A stretch of DNA of 64,000 bases from assembly GCA_900470285.1 (NCBI GenBank), contig UCAG01000001.1:1-64000 (forward strand), written 5' to 3'. This document shows positions 8,248-17,650 of this stretch, piece after piece. This DNA comes from Hyphomicrobiales bacterium (GTDB taxonomy: Bacteria; Pseudomonadota; Alphaproteobacteria; Rhizobiales; Rhizobiaceae). The position numbers and the translations under genes were made by a program. Under the pieces are notes generated by a model that was not told the origin of the DNA, ran no database searches, and saw only the letters and a list, made by a program, of their open reading frames with translations. How positions within the stretch are numbered: the stretch's first letter is position 1; every line of letters begins with the position of its first letter.

Positions 8248-9225
8248 ATGTTCAGACTTGCCCATATTTCAGACATTCATCTGTCGCCGCTGCCGCAGGT
8301 TCGCTTGCGCGAACTGGCCTCAAAACGCATAACCGGCTATATTAACTGGAAGCGTCACCGTAAAGGCGCCATGCATGACTGGGTGCTGGAAGGCCTGATT
8401 AAAGATCTGCAAACCCGCAAGCCGGATCATATTGCCGTCACGGGTGATCTGGTAAATCTCGCGCTTAATCTTGAAATTGATAATGGCTTTGAATGGCTTA
8501 AGCAGCTCGGCTCACAGGAAGACGTCTCTTTCGTGCCGGGCAATCATGATGCCTATGTTCCGGGTGCGCTGGATAAATCCTGCTGCAAATGGGAGCCGTG
8601 GATGCGCGGCGACGGTATCGACAATCGTGAGAAACGTCCGAAATTTCCGTATTTGCGTGTGCGTGACGGCGTGGCAATTATTGGTGTCAGCTCTGCACGT
8701 GCCACCGGTCCGTTCATGGCCAGCGGTGATTTTTTGCCTGCACAGGCCGCGCGGCTGAAAAAAATGCTGATTGAAACCGGCGAGCAAGGTCTGTGCCGCG
8801 TTATCCTGATTCATCACCCGCCGATCCGCAATGCAACACCGGCCTATAAGCGGTTGTTCGGCATTGGCCGTTTTCAGAAAGTCATCCGTGAAGCCGGTGC
8901 CGAACTGGTGCTGCACGGCCATACCCATCTGGCAACCTATAATGAAATTGCGTCTCCGCATGGCGCGGTGCCGGTAATCTGCGTGCCATCGGCCAGCCAG
9001 GCACCTTACCCGATCGGTCATGAAGGACGAAAACCACCGGCGCGCTATAATCTGTTTTCTATTGAAGCACTTGATCAGCCGCAAAGCTGGCAATGTCACT
9101 GGCAGCAATATGGTTTTACTGGTGAAAATACTGAAGTGCAGCTGATCGGTGAACGCACTTTAATGCTTGGCAAAGCTGCACCGCAAATCAGCGCGGCAAC
9201 CATTCCGGCAGCATCGGCAAAGTGA
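8248..9225 (+). CDS. Calcineurin-like metallophosphoesterase
   Basis: 325 aa with the full set of metal-ligand motifs in order: DIH (residues 9-11), GDLVN, GNHD, HHPP and GHTH. The fold hydrolyses phosphomonoesters or phosphodiesters at a two-metal centre; related bacterial proteins act on cyclic nucleotides, Ap4A or lipid precursors, and the substrate here is unknown. I chose ATG at 8248, directly before FRLAHISDIH, over a GTG at 8203. Its last 38 bases overlap the 3' end of the convergent membrane protein gene. Confidence 0.88.
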   Translation: MFRLAHISDIHLSPLPQVRLRELASKRITGYINWKRHRKGAMHDWVLEGLIKDLQTRKPDHIAVTGDLVNLALNLEIDNGFEWLKQLGSQEDVSFVPGNHDAYVPGALDKSCCKWEPWMRGDGIDNREKRPKFPYLRVRDGVAIIGVSSARATGPFMASGDFLPAQAARLKKMLIETGEQGLCRVILIHHPPIRNATPAYKRLFGIGRFQKVIREAGAELVLHGHTHLATYNEIASPHGAVPVICVPSASQAPYPIGHEGRKPPARYNLFSIEALDQPQSWQCHWQQYGFTGENTEVQLIGERTLMLGKAAPQISAATIPAASAK

Positions 9226-9847
9226 TACCATAATAATGCAGCACCAAAATCAGCACTAAACAGCCAAGCAAGGCACCGCCTGCAAACCATAATAGTTTAA
9301 TCAGCGCCGGATTTTCCGAAATTTCTGCGCTGTTGGTTTGCTCAGCGGTATTTTCAGCGATAGCGGGCTGCTGCTCTGCGACAGGGACTTCAGAAGTCCA
9401 GTCATCCATCAGCCGCTCGCGCTCAAGAATCCGCGAAGCAATATAGCGGGTGACCGCTTCTGAAATGACCTTGATATCTTTATTATCAGCCAGAATAATC
9501 CGCCCCAGACGGGTATCGCGGACAAAACGATAGCTGCGCCGGTCGCGGGCAATCATTACAAAGGCGCTGGCATCCAGCCACAAACGCGGTTGCATACCTT
9601 TATTCAGGCAGAAATCCCACTGCTCATCCGTTGCCGGCACTGCATCAAAAACCGGCTGCAAATCCTGCAGCAGTAATTCCAGACGGGCAATATCCGTCTC
9701 TCTGATATCGGTAATACTGTCGAGACGGTCGGCCTGAGCAGTTTTCGCCTGCCGGATCGCAGCTTTCAGCCGTTCTTCGCCGGATAAATGTGCCTCCGGC
9801 ACAGATGCAGGCGGATATATCGTGAAATCATCTTCGCTTTTATTCAT
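9188..9847 (-). CDS. Hypothetical protein with C-terminal membrane anchor
   Basis: 219 aa. I do not recognise a catalytic family. Residues 20-160 are soluble and charged, with the conserved-looking stretch RLWLDASAFVMIARDRRSYRF; a Glu/Ala-rich linker follows, then a single hydrophobic segment near the C-terminus (LWFAGGALLGCLVLILVL). The arrangement fits a tail-anchored inner-membrane protein with a cytoplasmic domain. The start at 9847 follows AAGGCGTGG; an ATG at 9889 adds 14 residues. Its end overlaps the phosphoesterase by 38 bp on the opposite strand. Confidence 0.7.
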   Translation of the reverse strand: MNKSEDDFTIYPPASVPEAHLSGEERLKAAIRQAKTAQADRLDSITDIRETDIARLELLLQDLQPVFDAVPATDEQWDFCLNKGMQPRLWLDASAFVMIARDRRSYRFVRDTRLGRIILADNKDIKVISEAVTRYIASRILERERLMDDWTSEVPVAEQQPAIAENTAEQTNSAEISENPALIKLLWFAGGALLGCLVLILVLHYYGITLPMLPEWLPR

Positions 9848-9927
9848 ACCACGCCTTTGAACAGTTTCCATTTTTACAGGCAATCTCATGCATGGCGATT
9901 TTATGGCTTTAGACTGGCATTATAACA

Positions 9928-9961
9928 AAAAGGCCTGAAACCGCATAGTTTCAGGCCTTTT
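9928..9961 (-). terminator. Bidirectional intrinsic terminator (leuA end)
   Basis: A perfect AAAAGGCCTGAAAC / GTTTCAGGCCTTTT stem with a six-base loop lies 22 bp after the leuA stop. A/T runs on both sides let it act in either direction; on the minus strand it ends leuA. Confidence 0.85.
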
Positions 9962-9982
9962 ATCAATCACACGAACAGAGTT

Positions 9983-11689
9983 TTATTTAATCAGACGGTT
10001 TGCGGCGGAAACAATCGCAGCAAGCGATGACGTCACAATATTATGGTTGACCCCGACACCAAACACAGAACCCTGCGGATGCGAAAGTTCCACATAGCTG
10101 ATCGCAGAAGCATCAGAACCGCGCTGAAGCGAATGTTCCGAATAATCGGCCACGGAAATATCAATGCCGATATGTTTTGACAGAGCGTCAATAAAACCGT
10201 CCACAGGGCCGGTGCCGCGCCCTTCAATGGTCTTTGTCACACCATTATCAATGATCTCAGCCTGCATAATACGGACAGCTTTATTATCCGGATCCGCAAA
10301 AGTATGATGATCAACAAATTCCAGACGCGAACCTGGCTGGCTCACATAGGCTTTCTTGAACTCTTCATAAATGCGCGGTGCCTGTAGCTCTTTTCCTTCA
10401 TCATCCGTAATCTGCTGAATGATTTCGCGGAATTCCACCTGCATCTTGCGCGGAATATTCAGACCGTAATCCTGCTGCAGGATATAAGCGATACCGCCTT
10501 TACCTGACTGGGAATTGATACGGATAATCGCTTCATAGGAACGGCCGACATCCTGCGGATCAATCGGCAGATAAGGCACTTCCCAAACCGGCGTATTCGC
10601 ACCTTTCTTGGCTTTCATACCCTTGTTGATCGCATCCTGATGCGAGCCGGAAAATGCCGTATAAACCAGCTCACCGACATATGGATGACGCTCTGGAATA
10701 ACCAGCTGATTGGAATATTCGTACACTTCCTTCATGCGGTTGATGTCCGAGCAATCCAGTTCAGGATCAATACCCTGCGTGAACATGTTCAGTGCCAGTG
10801 TCACCACATCGACATTACCGGTGCGCTCGCCATTGCCGAACAATGTGCCTTCCACGCGGTCAGCGCCGGCCATCAGACCCAGTTCGGTTGCGGCAATACC
10901 TGTACCGCGGTCATTATGCGGATGCAGAGAGATAATCAGGTTTTCACGATTATCCAGATTACGGCACATCCATTCGATCTGATCGGCATAGACATTCGGC
11001 GTATTCATTTCCACCGTGGACGGCAGATTGAGGATCAGCTTGTTTTCAGCAGTCGGTTTAACGATTTCCGTCACCGCATTACAGATTTCCAAAGCCACTT
11101 CCAGCTCGGTACCGGTAAAGCTTTCCGGCGAATATTGGAAACGATAGCCGCCGCCCGCTTTCGCAGCCATATCCATAATCATCTTGGCGGCATCAGTAGC
11201 AATCTGCTTGATACCAGCAACATCTTTGCCGAATACAACGCGTCGCTGCAGTTCACTGGTGGAATTGTAAAAATGGATAATCGGGGTCTTAGCGCCTTCC
11301 AGCGCTTCAAATGTACGGGTAATCAATTCCGGACGGCACTGCACCAACACCTGCAAATCCACATCATCCGGCACATTGCCTTCTTCAATCGCCCAGCGAC
11401 AGAAGTCAAAATCAGTCTGGGAAGCGGACGGAAAGCCGATTTCAATTTCCGGAAAGCCCATATCCATCAGCAACTGAAACATACGAGCTTTACGATCATG
11501 CCCCATCGGGTCAATCAATGCCTGATTGCCGTCACGCAGATCAACCGAACACCAGATCGGTGCCTTTTCGATTATTTTCGAAGGCCACTGGCGATCCTGC
11601 AAAACAGTGGTTCTGAACGGCGTGTATTTTTCAGCCGCAATCGGCATGCCTTTGCGAGGAGATTTGGAAGCGGAAATAATATTGGTCAT
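9983..11689 (-). CDS. leuA: 2-isopropylmalate synthase
   Basis: 568 aa, the long LeuA type. It condenses acetyl-CoA with 2-ketoisovalerate in the first committed step of leucine synthesis. The catalytic HMGL-like barrel includes WCSVDLRDGNQAL and LHPHNDRGTG; the C-terminal LeuA dimer domain (from about residue 430) is the leucine feedback site and includes GRGTGPVDGFIDAL and VGVNHNIVTSS. It stands alone, with a terminator after it. A Leu-rich leader frame about 165 bp upstream suggests control by leucyl-tRNA supply. Confidence 0.95.
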   Translation of the reverse strand: MTNIISASKSPRKGMPIAAEKYTPFRTTVLQDRQWPSKIIEKAPIWCSVDLRDGNQALIDPMGHDRKARMFQLLMDMGFPEIEIGFPSASQTDFDFCRWAIEEGNVPDDVDLQVLVQCRPELITRTFEALEGAKTPIIHFYNSTSELQRRVVFGKDVAGIKQIATDAAKMIMDMAAKAGGGYRFQYSPESFTGTELEVALEICNAVTEIVKPTAENKLILNLPSTVEMNTPNVYADQIEWMCRNLDNRENLIISLHPHNDRGTGIAATELGLMAGADRVEGTLFGNGERTGNVDVVTLALNMFTQGIDPELDCSDINRMKEVYEYSNQLVIPERHPYVGELVYTAFSGSHQDAINKGMKAKKGANTPVWEVPYLPIDPQDVGRSYEAIIRINSQSGKGGIAYILQQDYGLNIPRKMQVEFREIIQQITDDEGKELQAPRIYEEFKKAYVSQPGSRLEFVDHHTFADPDNKAVRIMQAEIIDNGVTKTIEGRGTGPVDGFIDALSKHIGIDISVADYSEHSLQRGSDASAISYVELSHPQGSVFGVGVNHNIVTSSLAAIVSAANRLIK

Positions 11690-11853
11690 TTTAAAGTCTC
11701 ATCAGCCACAGCAACTGCAATATACAGCCGCCTTAAATACGCCCTGTCTGCTCAATTATAAAATGAAGATGCAGAAAAATCGGGCACAATCGAAACGGAT
11801 TCTTTGACCGGAGCATGAGTCTGACGGCTCTGTACGACCGCCGGACGCTCCAA

Positions 11854-11991
11854 TCAACGAGCCCGGCGATCGCCGCTAAGGCCGAGTAGAAGTAGAAGCG
11901 AGAGTGGACGCGCGCAAGACTCAGCGGCTGCAAAGCCCTGATCTGCTCCGAAGCTCACAAAAGAGCTGGTATGATGATGCGCGTTGTTCAT
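11854..11991 (-). CDS. Candidate leucine leader peptide upstream of leuA
   Basis: A 45-codon frame starting ATG at 11991 and ending TGA at 11854-11856. Codons at 11878-11904 encode L-S-L-L-L-L-L-G-L: seven leucines in nine codons, mixing CTC, CTT and CTA. A run of leucine codons just upstream of leuA on the same strand is the hallmark of ribosome-mediated attenuation. The sequence after the stop has GC-rich complementary segments (TGAGTCT with AGACTCA, GGAGC with GCTCC), but I cannot see a classical stem followed by a T tract, so the mechanism is open. The true start could be internal. Confidence 0.65.
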   Translation of the reverse strand: MNNAHHHTSSFVSFGADQGFAAAESCARPLSLLLLLGLSGDRRAR

Positions 11992-12076
11992 GGGACAAAT
12001 GCTATACGCCTTGATAACAAGTTGCAAGAGACTTACCGATAAACGAAATAAAATTACAGGCATATTCAGAGAAAAA

Positions 12077-12116
12077 TAAAAACGCTGCCCCGCACAATGA
12101 CAGAACAGCGTTTTTA
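12077..12116 (-). terminator. Intrinsic terminator after the CDF transporter gene
   Basis: AAAAACGCTG pairs with CAGCGTTTTT around a 20-base loop, 30 bp after the CDF gene stop. A/T runs flank both sides. Confidence 0.7.
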
Positions 12117-12145
12117 TTATAAAAAATCAATGCATTAAACTTCCA

Positions 12146-13054
12146 TTATGCAAAAGGGACGGCTGCAGTTCCCGGCGGAAGCTTTGCCTCATCTTCAGGC
12201 TCGACATGAATCACAACCCGTGAATTATCAATTTTCTCATGCAGCGCATCTTCGATCCGGTCACAGATAATATGCGATTCACCGACTGTCATATCGGCTG
12301 CGACAACCAGATGAAATTCGATAAAAGTCACGCGTCCGGCAATGCGGGTTTTAAGGTCATGCACCTCAAGTGCCCCTTCCGCATTGGTGGAGATAATATC
12401 GCGGATCTGCATTTCCTCGGCAGGCTCAACGCCGACATCCATCAGTCCCTGCACGGAGGCATTGATAACATGCCAGCCCTGCCAGAGAATATTCAGCGCC
12501 ACAACAATCGCCAAAATCGGGTCAAGAATTGACCAGCCCGTGATAATTGCAGCAACCAGACCAACCAGCACGCCTGCGGAAGTCACCACATCCGTCATAA
12601 TATGTTTGCCGTCAGCCAGCAAAGCAGGTGATTTGGCGGCGCGTCCCACACGGATCAGCAGCCCTGCCCAGAACATATTAATCACGCCTGCAATCAGATT
12701 GATGCCCAGCCCCAGCCACGGCTCGTCCAGCGTGCGCGGCGTTTCCAGAGCGCCCCATGCCTCACGCACAATCAGCAGTGCCGCAACGACAATCAGTACA
12801 CCTTCAACCACAGCAGAAAGATATTCCGCTTTATGGTGCCCGTAAGGATGATTACCGTCTGCCGGCATAATGCTCACTGTAATTGCCCACCATGCACCGA
12901 CAGAGGCAATCACATTCACAATCGATTCCAGCGCATCGGAATAAAGCGCAACAGAACCGGTAAGCAGATAGGCCAGATATTTAAGCGCCATCACGCCGAT
13001 GGATACCGGAATTGTCCATGTAGCCAGCCGCCGAATTCTCAGATTAGCATCCAT
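12146..13054 (-). CDS. Cation diffusion facilitator family metal efflux transporter
   Basis: 302 aa from the ATG at 13054 (one at 13081 adds nine). It has six membrane segments and a C-terminal cytoplasmic domain of about 90 residues. Metal-site signatures are LYSDALESIVN in helix 2 and DGKHIMTDVVTSAGV in helix 5; the loop HPYGHHKAEYLSA is typical of FieF/YiiP-like proteins. These are proton antiporters that export Zn2+, Fe2+ or related ions; the ion cannot be decided here. A second CDF gene lies divergently 657 bp away. Confidence 0.88.
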   Translation of the reverse strand: MDANLRIRRLATWTIPVSIGVMALKYLAYLLTGSVALYSDALESIVNVIASVGAWWAITVSIMPADGNHPYGHHKAEYLSAVVEGVLIVVAALLIVREAWGALETPRTLDEPWLGLGINLIAGVINMFWAGLLIRVGRAAKSPALLADGKHIMTDVVTSAGVLVGLVAAIITGWSILDPILAIVVALNILWQGWHVINASVQGLMDVGVEPAEEMQIRDIISTNAEGALEVHDLKTRIAGRVTFIEFHLVVAADMTVGESHIICDRIEDALHEKIDNSRVVIHVEPEDEAKLPPGTAAVPFA

Positions 13055-13711
13055 ATCCAAACCTTTTATCTCTCCGAACATGATATTGCGCCGTTCTGTT
13101 AAAAACGACGGGACAGCCGGAGATTTACAATTTTGCAGTTTATAAAATTCGGCAGCTTATGCAGAGACTGCTTAACAGTCATCCAAAGCCGCCTTCATCG
13201 AAATAAATTCAATTCAGCACTCGCTGAGATGTCATCACCCTTAGCGCAAAATGTGCCAATTCCAAATCTCTAAAGTACCGGACCTGACATTTTTCGCTAA
13301 TTTTTGCTGTCCAGTTGCAACTGGTTTTCACTCAGCGTCGTATTTTTAATAAATAAGCAATTTCATAGGCTTATGGACAGTTTAACTGCAAATCATTTGC
13401 AAATACGAACTGGCAAAAGTCAGAAATTCGAATCAGGCAATCATCCGAAACTGACATGCCAAACGCCTCCAAAACGGCATCTCTTTTAATTTTCATAATA
13501 ATAATATATAGAGTGTCTATGCATAAATGCGCAGCTTAACATCCCGATCCGAAATTACGCACAGCAGTAATAAGACAATATCTGTCCGGATCAGCGCAGA
13601 AAAAGTGCTAAAAACAAAAAAGCAACCAGCTAAACCGTTTTTACGGCAAAAATACTTGTGCCTTTCGGTTTCTCAGATGGTTGTTCTTTCTACAAAGGCA
13701 GACCCTTTAAA
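13055..13711. other. Intergenic region between two divergent CDF transporter genes
   Basis: About 650 bp, AT-rich, without a credible gene. The only clear element is a short perfect palindrome GCAAAT-C-ATTTGC at 13388-13400, which could be a regulator site. Both promoters should lie in this region. Confidence 0.4.
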
Positions 13712-14620
13712 ATGCAACGTCTCGCACGTTTTGAACAACTGATTTTACGAAGATCAATATTTGTCACAATCTTTATCGGCCTCTTCGGAATAGTCTTCGG
13801 TATACTCTCCGGTTCCAGCGCAGTCATTTTTGACGGCATGTTCTCCTCAACCGATGCTGTCATGTCGATACTTGCCCTTTTTGTCGCTCGGCTCCTGACC
13901 AGCGAAGGAACGCGCCGCTTCCAGCATGGTTTCTGGCATATTGAACCGCTGGTTCTCGCGTTTAACGGCATCGTGCTGATATTGTTCTGTCTCTATGCTT
14001 TCATCAATGCCATCAGCACATTGCTGCAAGGCGGCACAGAACTGAATTTTGACTGGGCAATTCTCTACGCCGTCATTGTCTGTATCATCTGTTTTGTCAT
14101 GATGGCTTATCAGCACAAGATCAACAAAAGACTCAAATCAAACTTTATCACGCTTGATACGCAAAGCTGGCTGATGACTGCATTGATTACGCTGGCTCTT
14201 TTGATCGCCTTCAGTCTGGCATGGCTGTTACAGGGCACAGCCTATGAGCCATGGACAGTTTATACAGATCCCGCCATTCTGCTGTTTCTGTCTGCAGGCC
14301 TCATCTTTGTGCCGCTCAAAACTGTTTTGAGCGCATTTCGGGAGATTTTGCTGGTCACACCGGAGCGCATGGATCTGCGGGTGCGCAAGATCATGGATAG
14401 AATGAAAGCCAAACATGGCTTCAAGAAATATGCCAGCTATGCAGCCAAGATCGGCCGCGCACGTTTCATTGAAATTCACATCGTTCTGCCTGCTAACTTC
14501 CCGATAACTTCAATCGCAACGCTGGATGCAATCCGCGAAGAGATCGGTGAGGAAATCGGAGGCGCCGGTCCGCAACGCTGGATTACCGTGAGTTTCACCG
14601 GCGACGAAGCGTGGATTTAA
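13712..14620 (+). CDS. Second CDF-like cation transporter
   Basis: 302 aa with about six hydrophobic helices and a C-terminal domain (from about 205) of the CDF type. Metal-site residues are less canonical than in its neighbour: FDGMFSSTDAVMS in helix 2 keeps the aspartates, and LDTQSWLMTALIT in helix 5 has aspartate but lacks the usual HxxxD. The metal or mechanism may therefore differ. The start at ATG 13712 is preferred to a GTG at 13658. It is divergent from the first CDF gene. Confidence 0.78.
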   Translation: MQRLARFEQLILRRSIFVTIFIGLFGIVFGILSGSSAVIFDGMFSSTDAVMSILALFVARLLTSEGTRRFQHGFWHIEPLVLAFNGIVLILFCLYAFINAISTLLQGGTELNFDWAILYAVIVCIICFVMMAYQHKINKRLKSNFITLDTQSWLMTALITLALLIAFSLAWLLQGTAYEPWTVYTDPAILLFLSAGLIFVPLKTVLSAFREILLVTPERMDLRVRKIMDRMKAKHGFKKYASYAAKIGRARFIEIHIVLPANFPITSIATLDAIREEIGEEIGGAGPQRWITVSFTGDEAWI

Positions 14621-14627
14621 AAATAAA

Positions 14628-14657
14628 AAAAGCCGCAGATTTTCATCTGCGGCTTTT
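14628..14657 (-). terminator. Bidirectional terminator between CDF gene and trpE(G)
   Basis: A stem AAAAGCCGCAGAT / ATCTGCGGCTTTT with a four-base loop separates two convergent genes, with T tracts on both strands. Confidence 0.85.
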
Positions 14658-14677
14658 CTTTTAAACATCACTTGCAG

Positions 14678-16846
14678 TTACTTCTTGACGAGCTTTGACA
14701 CTACATTTTCAATCATCTGCATACCCGCATTACCGCCGAGTGTCATGATTGATTCCGGATGAAACTGTACCGCAGCCACCGGCTCTTTTGCATGTTCAAA
14801 ACCCATGATAACACCATCATCTGTCTCAGCCGTGACGATGAAATCCGCTGGTAATGTCGCCTTATCCGCGTAAAGCGAATGATAGCGACCAACGGTGACT
14901 TCCTGTCCCAGACCATCAAAAACCACGCCGTTTTTCAGGATTTTAATCCGTGACGGCTTGCCATGCATCGGAATTTCCAGCTGCTTGAGCGAGCCGCCAT
15001 AGGCTTCGGTCAAGGCCTGAAGGCCCAGACACACGCCAAAGACCGGCAGATCACGCTCACGCGCTTTACGGATTGTATTCGTACAGTCGAAATCTTTCGG
15101 CGTACCAGGCCCTGGCGACAGCACCACCAGATCAGGCTTGAAACGGTCAAAGATTTCATCACTCACCGGCGAACGCACAGTCGCTACATTGGCGCCGGTC
15201 TGGCGGAAATAATTGGCAAGCGTATGCACGAAGGAATCTTCGTGATCGACCAGCAAAACAGAAATTCCGGTTCCTGCTTTCATAGACTGCGCCTTCTCCT
15301 GCAATTCCGGCTTGATATGCGCCTCACGGATCGCGGTCAGCATTGCCGATGCCTTCAATTCGGTTTCGGCTTCTTCTTCCTGCGGATTTGAATCATAGAG
15401 CAAGGTTGCCCCTGCCCGCACCTGCGCCACACCATCTTTAATGCGAATAGTGCGCAGTGTCAGGCCGGTATTCATATCGCCATTGAAATGCATCATGCCA
15501 ACCGCACCGCCATACCAAGCGCGCGGGCTGCGTTCATTTTCTTCAATAAAGCGCATTGCCCAGAGCTTTGGTGCCCCGGTCACGGTTACCGCCCATGCAT
15601 GGCTGAGGAAACCGTCAAATGCATCCATACCATCACGCAGGCGACCTTCAATATGATCAACCGTATGGATCAGGCGGGAATACATCTCAATCTGACGACG
15701 ACCAATCACACGCACTGATTCCGGCTCGCAAACGCGGCTTTTATCATTGCGATCCACATCGGAACACATAGTCAGTTCGGATTCATCTTTTTTGGAATTC
15801 AGCAGTTTCAGAATCTGCTCGGAATCTGAAATCGCATCTTCACCGCGCTTGATAGTGCCGGAGATCGGGCAGGTTTCGATACGACGACCATTCACTCGGA
15901 CGAACATTTCCGGTGAGGCACCGATCAGATATTCCTGATCACCCAGATTGATGAAGAAAGAATAAGGCGACGGATTAATGCTTTTCAGCTTGCGGGAAAT
16001 GGCTGATGGTTGATTTTCGCATTTTTCATAGAAAATCTGCCCCGGCACCACTTCAAAAAGATCACCGCATTTGAAGCTGTCTTTAGCGCGTTCAACCAAG
16101 GCAGCATATTCGCCCTTTTGGTGATCACCTTTTGCCGCCAGTGTTTTGGCCGCTTTAAACTCATCTGCCGGTGTTTCGCGCGGCAAACCATCAGTCTTTT
16201 TATTACCAACGGTGAAATCATAAGAGTCGACCCATGCCTTAGCGGAATAATGGTCAACGACAAGAATTTCATCCGGAATAAACAGAACCAGATCACGCTG
16301 ATCTTCAGGACGCTTCAGCTTGTAGGTGATCGGTTCAAACTGGAAGGCCAGATCATAGCCGAAAGCACCGTAAAGACCGAGATTGCTGTCTTCCTCGGAA
16401 TAGAACAGAGAAACGATCTCACGCAGCACGGTGAAGACCGATGGCATACGCGAGCGTTCTTCTTCCATATATTGGCGTGTCGGCTCAGCAATCGTCAGCT
16501 GAATTTTCTGCTCTGTTTCATCATTAATCGTCACTTCCTGCAAGGCAACAATAACAGGGCGAATACCGCCAAGCAGAATTTCACCACGGGTATTCAGCGC
16601 CTCAATGCGCATTGAGCGACCTTTGGAAGTAATCACCAGCGGCGGATCAATAATTGCCGTATCCCAGCGTGTATAACGACCCGGATATTCATAATTGGAT
16701 GAGAAGACAGCGCCGCGTCTTGTATCCAGCGCATCAATACGCTTGTCGATAGCCGTTTTGTAATCCACCAAATGGCGGCGGCGTGCGACAGTAATGCCGC
16801 CCTGCGTGATATGATCGTGCTGATCCTGATCGGCAGTTTTTGCCAT
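14678..16846 (-). CDS. trpE(G): Fused anthranilate synthase TrpE(G)
   Basis: 722 aa, a fusion of the chorismate-binding TrpE subunit (about residues 1-515) with the TrpG glutamine amidotransferase (about 530-720). It makes anthranilate from chorismate and glutamine, the first step of tryptophan synthesis. The TrpG half has [11 protein letters not shown] and the catalytic cysteine in [10 protein letters not shown]; the TrpE half has [14 protein letters not shown] and [13 protein letters not shown]. This fusion is characteristic of Rhizobiales. The gene stands alone and is preceded by a Trp leader peptide and attenuator, with a family 1 repeat between them. Confidence 0.96.
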   Translation of the reverse strand: MAKTADQDQHDHITQGGITVARRRHLVDYKTAIDKRIDALDTRRGAVFSSNYEYPGRYTRWDTAIIDPPLVITSKGRSMRIEALNTRGEILLGGIRPVIVALQEVTINDETEQKIQLTIAEPTRQYMEEERSRMPSVFTVLREIVSLFYSEEDSNLGLYGAFGYDLAFQFEPITYKLKRPEDQRDLVLFIPDEILVVDHYSAKAWVDSYDFTVGNKKTDGLPRETPADEFKAAKTLAAKGDHQKGEYAALVERAKDSFKCGDLFEVVPGQIFYEKCENQPSAISRKLKSINPSPYSFFINLGDQEYLIGASPEMFVRVNGRRIETCPISGTIKRGEDAISDSEQILKLLNSKKDESELTMCSDVDRNDKSRVCEPESVRVIGRRQIEMYSRLIHTVDHIEGRLRDGMDAFDGFLSHAWAVTVTGAPKLWAMRFIEENERSPRAWYGGAVGMMHFNGDMNTGLTLRTIRIKDGVAQVRAGATLLYDSNPQEEEAETELKASAMLTAIREAHIKPELQEKAQSMKAGTGISVLLVDHEDSFVHTLANYFRQTGANVATVRSPVSDEIFDRFKPDLVVLSPGPGTPKDFDCTNTIRKARERDLPVFGVCLGLQALTEAYGGSLKQLEIPMHGKPSRIKILKNGVVFDGLGQEVTVGRYHSLYADKATLPADFIVTAETDDGVIMGFEHAKEPVAAVQFHPESIMTLGGNAGMQMIENVVSKLVKK

Positions 16847-16939
16847 AATCGCTCTGCTCCTGTTGCTGCGATCCCTATACTGCCAAATGGCCGGTTTCGC
16901 ACCTGTTTTTCAACAAAGCATTTCTGCTTCGATTTTGCG

Positions 16940-17046
16940 TAGAGCATGTCGCAGCTAAATGGACTCATTTAGCGCCCGCGAACATGCGGTAATTAAATGA
17001 ATCTAGAGCGAGTGCTATGAATGCGATTAAACGCGGCACGCTCTAG
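16940..17046 (-). repeat. Family 1 palindromic repeat, copy 3, in the trpE(G) leader
   Basis: Opposite orientation to copies 1 and 2. It starts TAGAGCATGTCGCAGC, has the hairpin GCTAAATG/CATTTAGC and ends CGGCACGCTCTAG. It sits downstream of the trp attenuator and 94 bp upstream of the trpE(G) start, so it is transcribed as part of the trp mRNA. Confidence 0.82.
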
Positions 17047-17075
17047 ATACTCAGGTGTTTCAGGATTTCAGGGCA

Positions 17076-17115
17076 GAAAATAAAAACGGCCGCCCGGTAA
17101 AACCTTGAGCGACCT
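17076..17115 (-). terminator. trp attenuator terminator
   Basis: On the minus strand GGTCGCTC (17107-17114) pairs with GGGCGGCC (17088-17095), and GTTTTTATTTT follows. It begins 33 nt after the stop codon of the Trp leader peptide, the position of a transcription attenuator. When tryptophan is scarce a ribosome stalled on the Trp codons would favour the competing structure. Confidence 0.82.
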
Positions 17116-17147
17116 GAATGACACTTATGCAAATGCCTGCGTGGCCG

Positions 17148-17198
17148 CTAAAAGCGAGCCCACCACCAAACAAGAGATGCAAAAGTAAAATTAGTCAT
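17148..17198 (-). CDS. trpL: trp operon leader peptide
   Basis: A 16-codon frame encoding MTNFTFASLVWWWARF, with three consecutive Trp codons shortly before the stop. It is followed by a hairpin with a U tract and then trpE(G). Rhizobial trpL peptides have the same layout; in Sinorhizobium meliloti both the attenuator RNA and the peptide have extra trans roles, which may or may not apply here. The frame is short and has no other explanation. Confidence 0.88.
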   Translation of the reverse strand: MTNFTFASLVWWWARF

Positions 17199-17524
17199 GC
17201 ACTATTTTTAGCTCTGTTTTTCAGGCCTTGCAAGCTCTTCTGTTTCGCCATTTTACAGAAAAAATATTCTTCATCAAAACAAAAATTACATCTTAAAATT
17301 ACATCTTAAAATTGCATTTTAAATTTCATTAGAATAAATGCCGCTAAGTCGCTTTAATTCACAATATCAACTCCATGCAATAAAGCGGTTTTGCGCAAGC
17401 TGCACAGCGCTCTCTCGCCTTTCACTGCATCAAACGCCGAAGATGTGCTCAATCAAACGAAGAGGCTTTTGCCATATAATGACGTTATAACAAAGCATTA
17501 TATCAATGAATAAGTTCAGACCCC

Positions 17525-17650
17525 ATAAAAGAAAACCCGGATCAACAAAAAGATCCGGGTTAAAATGTCCGATATGCGAACTGTCAGGCAGGCGATCATA
17601 TGGGGGAAATTTGCCCGTCCCGCGTTTCAAAAGCAATTAATTTCAAAAAA
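17525..17650 (-). ncRNA. Candidate trans-acting small RNA
   Basis: On the minus strand a CATAAT box (17653-17658) precedes about 120 nt ending in a strong intrinsic terminator, AACCCGGATC / GATCCGGGTT followed by TTCTTTT (17533-17560). No ribosome-bound frame is convincing. The RNA would carry a single-stranded pyrimidine segment AAATTTCCCCCATAT (near 17598-17612), the kind of anti-Shine-Dalgarno motif used by rhizobial small RNAs such as the AbcR/alpha-r15 group; that resemblance is an impression, not an alignment. An alternative promoter TTGACG-N17-TAGTTT lies at 17707-17735. Confidence 0.5.

Noticed and set aside
10640-11761. A 373-codon open frame on the plus strand
   Set aside because: It lies entirely antisense to leuA, has low-complexity His/Gln/Ile composition, no ribosome site and no recognisable domain. 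It is a by-product of codon bias in leuA.
17430-17636. A 68-codon minus-strand frame after putA
   Set aside because: It spans the terminator hairpin at 17533-17560, so it would not be fully transcribed from upstream.
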